From positions 103,333,639 through 103,397,638 of the forward strand of contig CM075653.1 of assembly GCA_037953625.1 (NCBI GenBank): a stretch of 64,000 bases of DNA, given 5' to 3'. The position numbers and the translations under genes are program-made. The stretch is from Crotalaria pallida (lineage: Eukaryota > Streptophyta > Magnoliopsida > Fabales > Fabaceae). A model generated the notes under the pieces. That model searched no databases and was not told the DNA's origin. It saw only the letters and a list, made by a program, of their open reading frames with translations. Below, in pieces: positions 10,832 to 21,500 of the stretch (its first letter is position 1; the number at the start of each line of letters is the position of its first letter).

Positions 10832-13544
10832 CTGCCCGTTGGGATACCAGCAACGCCGATGTACCAACGAACAGGAGAGAGTAAGCGTTCCGGGCGCGTA
10901 GCGTCGACGGTGTGGAATTACGGTAGGTAAAATAATAGGACACACACAAATAACACACAACACATCCAAACCAACATGCAAACATATTGTCATCATTACT
11001 CACAGTCTATATTCATTTTATCTTATCATTATTTCCTTCCTATTCCTCCACTCTTATTTTCAATCTCTTTCATAGAATTCATCATCTTCTCCACGTTTCC
11101 ATTCTCAACTCTTCCTCCTTTTCCACACTTTTCAACTCTCACTCATATAACTCTTTTCTCATAAAGTTTTATTGAATTATAAACATAGATGATCAGGGGA
11201 GTTAAAGGATCATCGAGGTACGCGTTTCTTTCGTAGTTAGCACTCACGTCTCAAGCCTACATCTCCTCTGCCATCCATCCGCCTAGTCGGAAGCAAACAG
11301 GAGTACAGGACCTTTACCGTGCGAGCACGACAGCTGTCAACACAAATGGTCCCAGACTAGGAGGCTCAGCCTCAATAATATCAATTCACAATAACATGGC
11401 ACACTGCCTCGCAGTGGCAAACAAGATGCCCCACTCCAGTCCCTCTCACTGTTCTCGATTTGCAATCTAGGGGGCGACAGTATTGTTGTAGTGCGCGCAC
11501 AGAACTTACCACGGTATTAGACCCAGTCCCCACCACGTTAGTGCACCACTTATGGAGTTCGTTCTGTCTACAACAATACTCTAGACTTCTTGACGTTTCA
11601 CCGTCATAGTCCTCCCCTAATGCAATCTCGTCCTAAGTATCCGCAGATACTTATCGTCTCTTCCTCTCCACTACTTCACACTCTCATACCTCATCGTATT
11701 TGCTGTTAATGTCTTTTAGAATCTTTTAGTTTTTAAATAACCTATTAGTCGGCTCACCCTTCGTGCATCCCTTCAGTGAGTCCCGACCACTATCTTTGCA
11801 TTTTCAAAGTCATGCATAGCTCAGAGCTGGGGGTTCCTCAATCGAATCACACCTCATTTCTCAACTTAGTCACACTCTCATTGTTTTCTCCAAATCTTCC
11901 TCTTTACCATCCTTCTCACTATTTCAATTTCACCTTTCTCAAAACTTTTCAAATACTATTTCCAAAATATTTACGAAACCTTCATTTTCACCAACTTTCA
12001 CCAAAATGCCATTTCACAAGCTTTTCTCAAAAATATTGTTTCACAATATCCTCTCATAAAACTTCTTTCAAAAAGGTCGTTTCATAAAACTCCTTTGAAA
12101 AACATAGTTTCTCAAGCTTCTTCAAAAAAATCCTTTTCCAAAAACTTTTTTTTCCAAAAGTTTCCATTCCAAAGACCTTTTCAAAAACTTTGGTTCACAA
12201 ACCTTTTTCAAAAGTCATTTTCACAACTCAACAATTTCTTTTCCTAAATCTTCTTAAAAATTCCTTTTTCCAAAAGCTCTTTTTCAAAATGCAATTTGTG
12301 CTGAGCACTAGCGGAGGAGCAAGCTCAACTCAACACTAGTTCCCAGACTAAACCAAAAATGGAGGAGCTCAGCTCTACTCAATTCACTTCTCAATCCACA
12401 TTCCACATCACTCTCCCCAGCTCTGGCTCGTTCTCATCATCATCATCAATTTCTTTCCCACTCAATTCTTATCTTTAATCGTTAACTCTTTTCTTATTGC
12501 CCCATTACTTCCACTTTCAATATTTCTCAACTCTTTCTTTCCACTTTTATTTTCTTATTCAGGATGCACAAACGTCCATCAACCATTCACCATAATCAAC
12601 AGCAATAAATATTATAGAACAAAATTAAATAAAAGCATACTACAACACACAACATCACATAATAGCGTTTTGGTTTTTGTCACCTTCACATAAGCAGCCA
12701 CACAAATCATACAATTGCTGCTTATACTACTGACTCCAACCACACAGTTCCGATCTTTGAGATGATACGGAACGTCCTAATAAATCACCTAGCTACCACG
12801 GTGTCTTAGGAAGGCTTCTCTCTCACCTGAGGTCCAGCTGTTGAATGTGTGCCCTCCTTGCAACCTTGTGCTGCCATCTACCCCAACCTCTTTTCTATGT
12901 CATTCCTCATATTAAATAAAACATTTTACGTTATTATCTCATTTATGAAAAAATCTTTTCTTAGATTAATACTTGTCCCTTCTTTGTTGGGAAAACTTTG
13001 AAAATATAACCAAAACCAACCATCACTTGAAAATCTTTCTTTAAACTATATGAAAATATTTTTAAATAGCGAAAAGGCAAGTCCAAGTAATTCTGGACAG
13101 CAAAATAGTCTTACAAGGTTTCTTAATAAAACTCCGAAAATATAAAAACACTTTTATTACAATCAGTGCTTAAAACTTAAATCTTTTCATAAAACAATTT
13201 TGGGACAGCCATGAAAACATCATTAAGATCTCAAGCAAATTCAATCAATCGTTCTTAAAATCCATTCATGCATTCGATTATTTTTCAAACACATCTAATC
13301 ACATAACAACCATATAACTCCAAATAAATAAAACCACATATTCAATTATTTTTCAAGCCACACAACAACATCAACAACAACACTTAGATAATTTTCTTAG
13401 CATCAGAGCAATTAGGCATTCACACATGATTCATTTTTGTAAGGCACTTATGCATTCAAGCATCCATATACCAAATTGAGTCAAGTTCCAAACCAAATGT
13501 ATGCAATTAATTTCCCTAAACCGATTTAAACTACTCAACCGAAT

Positions 13545-14180
13545 TGTAGTGTCCTTGAACACTATGTTCTTAACCCTCTAAGTGCTCAAGATTATGGCAA
13601 CCAGGAGCTCAAGAGAGGATCAAGTGTTTATGTGTGACTTTTTGGTGTTTCTGCAGTACCAATGGGAAAAGCAGGGTTTCCCCAGTCAACAAGTGTGTGC
13701 AGAGTGTCAACTTAGGGATGAGAGTACGTACCTGAAACCCTAGCTGTGATGAGCTATTTATAGGGTTTGGAGGAGGCTGATCTGGGCCGTTTGGGCCCTG
13801 TAACAGAGTTGTGCTGAACCAGGATTCTGTGAGATAATATCAGGTAATTATGCTTAGAATCTGGTTAGGATCAACTAAAGATCTCATGTCTAGGCTGTTA
13901 GCGAGAATCTAGGAGAGATTTGCGGAAGGGATAAGAAGCCTGAATGAGACTGAGTCTATCCACAATCCGATGGTATGTCTCGGCCCTAGAGTCCCGAGCC
14001 TGATGGGTGGAGAACCGATTATGAGGCTCGGCCCCATCAAGTCCGAGCCTGGTCCTTAATGTATGCTCGGAGTCCATGAGTCCGAGCGAGGGACGTGCGT
14101 GCTTAGTAATCCGAGGGAACTGCCCTTAAGAGAATATCTTTAGTAGGACATGTGCCCATGTGAGGTCGGCAGACCCTACA
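13545..14180 (-). repeat. Tat copy 1, 3' LTR
   Basis: A 636-bp LTR, almost identical to 34554-35190. In the element's direction it runs TGTAGGGTCTGCCGACC to GACACTACA. It contains GGCTCGG-type repeats and, near 13755, the TATTTATAGGG-like block that could be the TATA region (on the minus strand CCCTATAAATAGCTC). Confidence 0.93.
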
Positions 14181-14192
14181 AGCCCCCCAGCT
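14181..14192 (-). promoter_or_regulatory. Polypurine tract of Tat copy 1
   Basis: The minus strand reads AGCTGGGGGGCT directly before the 3' LTR start. This is the expected plus-strand primer position. Confidence 0.75.
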
Positions 14193-14857
14193 CGTAAGAC
14201 TTTGAAAAGTCTGTGACGAGGTAACGAATATTTTGGGTTGGTCCCTTCGGATATCTCGTGACAGCTGTAATTATGCCGCCTGGTTTGAGGTGACGTTTTG
14301 GGTTCTCAAAGTACGGCGCGCTTCCTTGTAAGTTGTGCCAAATCATTGGATTTTTGAAATTTGAAAAAGTACCTTTTTAGTAACTGCCACGTTTCATTAA
14401 CCGTGTGGTTGAGTGGGGTAATGGGCTTCTAATCCAAATAGGCCCATAGGTCCAAAGTGGAGGGAAACTGAAAGGTTTTAGAACCCCTACGAATCTCTTA
14501 CTCCCCCATACTCATTTTTCTCCTCATTCTTACCATATTCACACCAAAACCTCCAAATTTATTCAACTTTCTCCCGTATAATTTCTTCATTTCTTCCTGG
14601 AAACCAGAAATTCCCCCTCTTCCTCTATTTCGTCGCTTTCAAATCCTTCCAGAAGTTCAGAATCAAATACAGGTAACTCTTCCTCTTTCTCTAGTTTGAA
14701 TCGACCAGTTCTGTTTCTTTTTATCTTTTTTCGTAAAAAAGGGTTTTGGTTTTTGGGTTTTTTGCAGGGCTTTGGGATTTGGTTATTCTGAGTTTTGTTT
14801 AGGATTTCTGGGTAACTTAGGATTTCTGGGTAAGTAGTGTTGAAAAGTTGGTTAATC
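14193..14857 (+). other. Upstream region of the Tat antisense gene
   Basis: Non-coding region between the PPT and the first antisense exon. From about 14490 it is pyrimidine-rich (CTCCTCATTCTTACC, TTCTTCATTTCTTCC), as in plant 5' leaders. ACAG|GTAACTC near 14671 looks like a donor and could mark a leader intron. A 90-residue minus-strand frame here (14587-14859) is most likely just the complement of this leader. Confidence 0.4.
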
Positions 14858-15215
14858 ATGAGAGGATGGAAAGGTTTGAGGAGAATTTATCGCAAACTCT
14901 ACAGGAGATTAGGAGAGGAACCTTCTAGTGATAGTGATTTAAGTTCTTCTGGGAATTCTGGGGATGAGAGGAATTCTGACTTTGATGATCCTGTACACCC
15001 TTCTACTCCCCCCACTAATCAAGGATCCACCGAGGTAAAACCGTTAGCTGTAGAATACCCATCGAATCCCGCAGATGAGAATCAGTGGTTGTTAGCTTAC
15101 AGATTCGCCGAGCGTCGAGCTCAAGTTAGGCTTAGCCCCGACCATGACACCAAGGAGAAAGAACATTTGGGAAGTCCACCGGGGGAGGGGGAAAAAGTCC
15201 AGGGCTCGGCCTTAA
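14858..15215 (+). CDS. Tat copy 1 antisense gene, putative exon 1
   Basis: The gene is antisense to the Tat gag-pol. The frame starts at ATG 14858 (MRGWKGLRRIYRKLYRRLG), with a basic N-terminus followed by an acidic Ser-rich stretch (DSDLSSSGNSGDERNSDFDD) and hydrophilic sequence. I end the exon at 15215, where A|GTTAAA is a weak donor giving phase 1; this fits the phase of the acceptor before 26166. Without splicing the frame stops at 15218-15220. The Tekay insertion at 15265 lies in the inferred intron (62 nt without the insertion). The exon assignment is an inference from phase and context. Confidence 0.45.
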
Positions 15216-15344
15216 GTTAAAAATAAAAACACATTCTATAAAAAATCCTAACGCCGAGCCTTTTTGTAAGGTCCTGTATTTTTATAAACAAAATAAATAA
15301 ATGTGTTGAATAAAATAATGATTTTTCCGAAATTAAGATATTTT

Positions 15345-15491
15345 ACTCGAGTATTGTAGAGGGTACTCGAGTATAATCACTATCTGTTTGAAAATTTGAA
15401 TTTTGAGTCAAAAGACTCGAGTATGTCAGAAAAGACTCGAGTGTTCTTGAGTTTTTGAAATATACTCGAGTAGAAAGAAAAAGACTCGAGT
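15345..15491. repeat. ACTCGAGT palindrome cluster 1 (Tekay 5' LTR)
   Basis: Six perfect copies of the palindrome ACTCGAGT start at 15345, 15365, 15415, 15435, 15464 and 15484, usually followed by AT or AA. The same cluster is at 23029-23175 in the 3' LTR. Spacing is irregular, so it is not a tandem repeat. Confidence 0.9.
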
Positions 15492-15612
15492 AAATCGAGC
15501 AGTCTGGCTAAATGTACAAGTTGGTTTTATAATTAATTTCGCACCAAAACGCGGTTTCTTGACGTGACAAGCATAGAGCTGAACCTTACTTCGAGTTGAA
15601 GTACTCTTAGAC

Positions 15613-15618
15613 TATAAA
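15613..15618 (+). promoter_or_regulatory. TATA-like box of the Tekay 5' LTR
   Basis: TATAAA occurs in GACTATAAATTG, 125 bp after the first palindrome cluster and just before a CT-rich leader-like stretch (CTTTGTTCTCTCTCTCAATCC, around 15711-15731). This is the best candidate for the transcription start region. Confidence 0.5.
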
Positions 15619-16542
15619 TTGATGCTTGGGTGAAGCATCAACACCTCTGAAGTTCCAAAACCCGAATTTGACCAGAAATTTCCCTGTTTTACAGAGTTCA
15701 CTTTGATCCCTTTGTTCTCTCTCTCAATCCTCACTCATTTTCCTTGAAACCTAAACACAAACCGAAGTTCTGATTTCATTCTTGAATTAGAACTCGAAAT
15801 CACTTCAAATAGCCTTCTGAAGATCAGGTTCTAGGCCTACAAAGTTGGAGGTTCAAAACTGAGAAAAACAGAGTAACATTCAGTCTCAAGTATTCATCTT
15901 CATTGAAATCGTTTGGTAAATTCATGGATTCTTTTCGTGTCAAACTTGTTTCTGATTAAAGTTAGTATATCCTAGTTTCTGAAACTAACTTGTTTCATTC
16001 TTTTCATGCCAAATCCGTGATGAAATCTGTGGCCAAAGTCAGCCTGTTCAACTCTTTTTCACCAAGTCCAGAATTTGGATTTTTGATCCAACCGATTTCT
16101 CTGTCGTTTTACTTGTTGATTAGCTTCTCTAAGGTAAGGGAGGAGTTATCTAAATACTAGAATGAGTTATTTCAAGCTGGAAATGTAGGAACCTCATATG
16201 GTTCATCAAGGGGTGAAGTTTGAATTGGGAATATGACATAGAGGTCATAAACCCAAGTTTTTATAAACCAAACATGTCTAAATGGACCTAATGATGCTCA
16301 CTGGATCAATTTTCGAAGTTAAAAACAAAAGGAAATGAAAATCATATGTGAAATGGTTATTTGCTAAGTTTATGTTGATTTTGTGATTTATTGCATTTGA
16401 TGTTGTTTCAATATTGATTACATGTTCTAACATGTTTATTTTATGTATCTAAGTTATTGTTTTGCATAAAAGTGGAAAGGAAAGGCCCTGAACTCGAATT
16501 GGCATTATAAAGTGCAGAAACTGGTGCTGCTGCTGCTAAAAC

Positions 16543-16661
16543 ACTCGAGTAATTGAAGAAAGACTCGAGTATTCTGGAAAATGGGAAGAACACTCGAGTA
16601 TGTCTTGAAGGACTCGAGTAATTTTACATGAACACTCGAGTATGTGAAGAACTACTCGAGT
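16543..16661. repeat. ACTCGAGT palindrome cluster 2 (Tekay 5' LTR)
   Basis: Six further perfect ACTCGAGT copies lie in about 120 bp, alternating ACTCGAGTAA and ACTCGAGTAT contexts. The counterpart in the 3' LTR is 24227-24345. Confidence 0.9.
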
Positions 16662-17247
16662 AATTTAAAATAATTTTCAGAAAATCTTTACTTCTTTATG
16701 AAGTAATTAAAGATTAACTCGTCTAAACTCCTATATGCTTAAATTTTAATTTCTGCTCTTAATATCTATAGATTTAATCCCATTGGTTGATTTTATCCTG
16801 GATGAGTCCTACTGGAATTTTATTCAGTGGTTGACATATTCGGACAGGATGTCCCAATGGAGGTGCGTACACCCATTTGGTTGATTTTATTCCCACGTCC
16901 CAGTGGAAGTTTTTACCCACTTGGTTGATATTTTGGGAGTCCTAGATGGGGTCGTTGCACAAATTAATGACAACGTAATTAAATTCCTATTGTATAAAAC
17001 CATCACAAAGTGGCTGGGCCGCTGATGGAATTTTTGGAAAGCACAAGCACCAGTTAATGCAAAAAAAAATATGATGAAAAGATGGTTATAAGCAAGAAGG
17101 ATTATGAATTTTGGGTCTCTATATTGGAGGCATGATATTCAAAGATATGAATTAAAAGAGAAAAAGACAATGAACAATTATGTGACATTGACATGCATGG
17201 AGATGCTCCGATTTTGATTGTGGAATCTGGTATAGGTAGAAGTATTC

Positions 17248-17424
17248 CGCAGCCCTGAGATAGCTGTGATGCCATAGCACGAAGATGCTGTGATGATTTG
17301 GATTCCGTAACATGAAAATGTTATGATGGCCAAATTCCCAATCAAATCGTGACGCCTGGGTTGTGAATACGCTCCGGTTTGATGAACCATAGGATTATGA
17401 ATATCCCGAGCCTGAGATACTCGG
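17248..17424 (+). repeat. Hairpin array in the Tekay LTR
   Basis: At least four short inverted repeats occur in sequence: CGCAGC/GCTGTG (17248-17268), CATAGCA/TGCTGTG (17273-17292), CGTAACAT/ATGTTATG around a GAAA loop (17306-17325) and CCGAG/CTCGG (17406-17424). The first and last share the 9-nt loop CCTGAGATA. Right arms are followed by ATG-like trinucleotides. It is duplicated in the 3' LTR near 24932-25108. Confidence 0.65.
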
Positions 17425-17622
17425 ATGCCGAACCGCGTAGCATGAATGGAGAGTAGGCATGCATCACGAAACTAAACGAAATATTATAAAAGACAGTTTG
17501 AGCATATACATATGCATTTATTATTGCTATCTGGAAACTTGTGCTTGTTATTTCTAGCCTCTGTTATGCTCATTTGTTATTGTGTTTAGCTATGACTCAC
17601 TCCTAATCCCTTGTTGTAGGTC

Positions 17623-18090
17623 ATGGCCAGGAATATGTTTTGCGTGGAGATGAGGCCGCTCCCTAATGGGGAGTGGAACTTCGAGGATCATCGGGCCATC
17701 TATGAGGGAGACGTGGAAGTTATTTTCCGTCACCCGAACCCATGGTCCCGAATGCGTCCGCGTAGGATGAGAATCCCAATGATGTACATTATGCACATTC
17801 CGCCCAATTTTGTGTTTCGGCATGGAACACCACCACCACCGCCAAGACGTTTTCCGAGACGCACCCTCCCACCAAGTCCATCACCCTCTGAAGAAAGAAT
17901 TATTTTGGAGGTTCCTGCTCCCTCTCGTCCTTCCACTAGAGCCCGATCTCGGACTCCGGTATATGTGCCATCTGAACCGGCACATGAAGAGGAGGAGGAG
18001 GAGGAGGATCCGGTGGAGGATGCTGACCCGGTGGCTGATGATGATTTCATGGACAACTCAACCGGTAGTCAGTGGGGAACTGATGATTGA
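17623..18090 (+). CDS. LTR-encoded 155-residue protein (Tekay 5' LTR)
   Basis: The ATG at 17623 lies three bases after an acceptor-like TTGTAG. The N-terminal 60 residues form a compact region (RPLPNGEW, EDHRAIYEGDVE, HPNP, RPRR.RIP, MHIPP). Then come a Pro-rich basic linker, a Ser/Arg-rich stretch, an acidic run (EEEEEEEDPVED, about residues 122-133) and a C-terminus STGSQWGTDD. A homologue sits in an unrelated solo LTR at 58453, 62% identical over the first 60 residues. Of the 37 identical residues there, 21 use different synonymous codons, which points to selection on protein. I recognise no family. The highly acidic C-terminus and basic middle suggest an interaction or nucleic-acid role, but this is speculation. 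Confidence 0.7.
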   Translation: MARNMFCVEMRPLPNGEWNFEDHRAIYEGDVEVIFRHPNPWSRMRPRRMRIPMMYIMHIPPNFVFRHGTPPPPPRRFPRRTLPPSPSPSEERIILEVPAPSRPSTRARSRTPVYVPSEPAHEEEEEEEDPVEDADPVADDDFMDNSTGSQWGTDD

Positions 18091-18448
18091 GTTGAGTTGG
18101 GATGTTGGAGTGTGGATAGTGCTACTCATCAGGTTTCTCTTATCTATTTGATATTTTGAGTTCCGAACCAGTTGCTCAAGGTTATTATAAATTTTGTTGT
18201 AAGATATGTAATATAATGTAATGACCTAGAGTACTTAAGTTAAACCTAGTGTTGATAGTTTTAATGTAATGGAAATGTACTTTCCTTTTATGAAATATAA
18301 TATGAATAGTTTCTTTCATGATAATTATAATTTCCGCAAAGACTCGATAATGGATGATGACTGACTTTTAGTTTCAAAAAAAAAAAATGGTCAATTTTCT
18401 AAAAATGAATATTAAGTTTTGGAATAAAAGTTGGGTCGTCACATTTAG

Positions 18449-18460
18449 TGGTATCAGAGC
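18449..18460 (+). promoter_or_regulatory. Tekay primer-binding site
   Basis: TGGTATCAGAGC, complementary to the 3' end of initiator tRNA-Met, lies five bases after the 5' LTR. Confidence 0.93.
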
Positions 18461-18592
18461 AATGGTTCAACTCTCGGCCTTGGAGTGTGGCCTTACACAC
18501 TAACCATAGCATACTCTAGAATCATGTTTGCATTTTGAGATATAGAATAGCAGAATCTAATTAAGTTTTCCCTTTCGGATTCTGTAGGATAG

Positions 18593-21500
18593 ATGGCTGG
18601 ACGTAATAACGCTAACATTGCTGAGGCTCTGACCCGTATGGCTGCGGTCCTGGAAAACTTGCAGCAAACCCGTCCTCCCAGCAATGTAACCCCTGTTGAA
18701 TTTCAAGGACTAGATTCTTTCCGTAGATGTAAACCCCCTGGCTTCTCGGGTGGTCGTTGCCCTGAGCAAGCCCAGTTTTGGTTAGATGAGATGAATAAGA
18801 TTTTCCGAACGTTGACTCTCACGGAAGTTCAGAAGGTCACGTTCGCGGCCTACATGCTGAATGGGGAAGCTGCAACTTGGTGGGAGCAGACCCGCCAGTT
18901 CTTGGAGTATGATCATCGCGAGCTCTCTTGGGAAGTCTTCACGGAAAAATTCTTGGAGAGGTATTTCCCGGATGATGTTCGAATCCAAAAGGAGATGGAA
19001 TTCTTAGACTTGAAGCAAGGCAGCATGACTGTCGACCAGTATGCTGAAAAGTTTGAGGAGCTGATGAAGTACTCCCCGTACTTCCAATATCATCCTGACG
19101 AATACTCGAAGTGCACCCGGTTTGAAAATGGGCTAAGGTCAGATATCAAGCTAGCTGTAAGCGTGCAAAGGATTCGTCACTATCCAATCCTGATTAGTGC
19201 ATGTCGCATTTTCGAGAAGAACAACTTCAAGAAGGAAGTCAGTCAAGGAAGCCATGGACCCCACCGCAATCAGCATAAGAATAACCGTGGAAATCGTGGA
19301 GGCCCATATTGGCACAAAGGAAAGGGAAGAGCACAACCTTCTGGAGCAGTTAGTCTTCCGGCTCCGGCAGAGATTTGTAGCAAGTGTCGACGCTCTCATC
19401 CTAGTCAAGAATGCTGGAGGGACAAGCCACCAGTCTGTTTCAATTGTGGAGGGACCGGACACATCGCCCGTGCGTGCCGCCAACCCCCGCGTCAAAGCAA
19501 CCAAGGACAAGGAAGCAAACCTTGGGTCAATGGAAAGGTGTTCACGATGTTTGGAGAGGAAGCAAAGCCGGCCGAAAACCTTGTGCAAGGTAACCATTTC
19601 CTCAATGGCATGCCTTGTCGCTTTTTATTTGATTCCGGAGCAACGCATTCCTTCATCTCGGAGGAATGTGTCAAGCGTTTAAATTTGTCTGTCTCGGAGA
19701 CCCCGTTTAAACTGAGTGTGTCTACCCCCACGAATGCTCATGTTGTTGCATCAAGAGCATGTGTCGGTTGTGTAGTTAGCATAAGAGATCAGATTTCTCG
19801 AATAAATCTGATTTGTTTGCCGTTGTCCAATGTTGATGTCATTTTGGGCATGGATTGGATGGCATCCAACCATGTAGTAATCGACTGCAAGGTTCGAACG
19901 ATCATCTTTCCTGGTGAGAAGTCGCCGGCCAAGCAACCTGGAGGTTATGTGTGCCTATTTTCAACCATCGCTGAAGAAAAGAAAGAGGAAGCAAAGATCG
20001 AAGATATTCCGGTTATTCGAGAGTTTCCCGAAGTGTTTCCCGATGAAGTGCCCGGTTTGCCGCCGCATCGAGAGATAGAATTCAGTATTGACCTAGTCCC
20101 CGGTACTGGCCCTATCTCTATCACCCCTTATCGTATGGCTCCAGCAGAATTAGCTGAATTAAAGAAGCAAGTGGAGGACTTGTTAGAAAAGCAGTTCATC
20201 AGACCAAGTGTGTCGCCTTGGGGAGCGCCGGTTTTATTCGTGAAGAAGAAGGATGGATCAATGAGGATGTGCATTGATTATAGGCAACTCAACAAGGTTA
20301 CCATCAAGAACAAGTATCCGTTGCCAAGAATCGACGATTTGATAGATCAAGTGAGTGGAGCATCGGTATTTTCAAAGATTGATCTGAGGTCAGGATATCA
20401 TCAGATCAGAGTTAAGGAGGAAGATATACCGAAGACTGCTTTTCGGTCACGATATGGACACTACGAGTATGTAGTGATGCCATTTGGGTTGACCAACGCT
20501 CCAGCAATATTCATGGACTACATGAATAGAGTGTTCCGACCCTACCTGGATTCCTTCGTCGTGGTGTTTATCGATGATATTCTCATCTATTCGAAGAATC
20601 CGAAAGAGCACGCTAATCATTTGAAGATTATTTTGGAGACCTTGAAGGAAAAGAAATTATATGCTAAGCTGGCCAAGTGTGAATTTTGGCTTGAAAAAGT
20701 CAATTTCTTGGGTCATATAATTTCAAAGGATGGTGTGGCTGTGGACCCGGTCAAAGTAGAAGCAGTTTTGCAATGGGAAAGACCAAAGACGGTTACTGAA
20801 ATAAGAAGTTTTCTGGGGTTAGCTGGATATTATCGGAAGTTTATCGAAGGTTTTTCCAAGTTGGCTCTTCCGTTGACTCGTTTGACCCGGAAAGAGCAAC
20901 CTTTTGTCTGGGATGAGAAGTGTGAAGTTAGCTTCCAGACGTTGAAGGACAAGTTAACATCATCTCCAGTGTTAACTTTGCCCGATCCTAGGAAAAGCTT
21001 CGATGTTTATTGTGATGCATCTCGACAAGGTTTGGGTTGTGTCTTGATGCAAGAAGGGAAAGTTGTTGCTTATGCATCTCGTCAGTTGAAGGTGCATGAA
21101 GGGAACTATCCTACTCACGACTTGGAATTGGCTGCCATTGTCTTTGCTTTGAAGATTTGGAGACATTACCTGTATGGTAATACGTTCCAAGTATTCAGCG
21201 ACCATAAAAGTTTGAAGTATCTCTTCGACCAAAAGGAACTGAATATGAGGCAACGTAGGTGGATGGAATTCCTGAAGGATTATGACTTCGAATTGCATTA
21301 CCACCCCGGCAAAGCTAATGTTGTAGCCGACGCTCTCAGTAGGAAAATGTTGCACATGAGTACGATGATGATAAAGGAAGCTCAGCTAATTGAAGAATTC
21401 CGCAACTTGAATTTGGCAATTCAGTTCAAGCCGAGCTGCGTCAAGTTAGGAATGTTGCAAATCACAAATGAGTTTGAGGGTCAAGTTCGAAACCTTCAAC

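Larger units (their letters stand above)
16134..17619 (+). other. Putative intron inside the Tekay LTR
   Basis: The donor is AAG|GTAAGG at 16133/16134; the acceptor is CCCTTGTTGTAG ending at 17619, three bases before the LTR ORF ATG. The length is 1486 nt. The interval carries the second ACTCGAGT cluster and the hairpin array. The donor is GTTAGG in the 3' LTR copy (23818). The arrangement recurs in five other LTRs of the window. Use of these sites is not proven. Confidence 0.5.
15265..18443 (+). repeat. Tekay 5' LTR
   Basis: A 3179-bp LTR starting TGTAAGGTCCTG and ending GTCGTCACA. In order it holds a cluster of six ACTCGAGT palindromes (15345-15491), a TATA-like box (15613), a pyrimidine-rich leader, a donor at 16133/16134, a second palindrome cluster (16543-16661), a hairpin array (17248-17424), an acceptor at 17619, a 155-residue ORF (17623-18090) and an A/T-rich tail with a poly-A run near 18380. 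Confidence 0.95.

Noticed and set aside
10976..11175. Overlapping 62-residue ORFs in two frames
   Set aside because: Pyrimidine-rich LTR sequence gives chance open frames in several phases.
14587..14859. 90-residue minus-strand ORF with basic and acidic stretches
   Set aside because: Complement of the pyrimidine-rich leader of the Tat antisense gene; no homologue at the matching place in copy 2 could be seen.
17730..18056. 108-residue Ser/Gly-rich minus-strand ORF
   Set aside because: Mirror frame of the LTR ORF; its composition follows from the GAG/GAT-rich coding strand.
18449..18460. A tRNA gene at TGGTATCAGAGC
   Set aside because: It is only the complement of the 3' end of initiator tRNA-Met, that is, a primer-binding site; no cloverleaf surrounds it.
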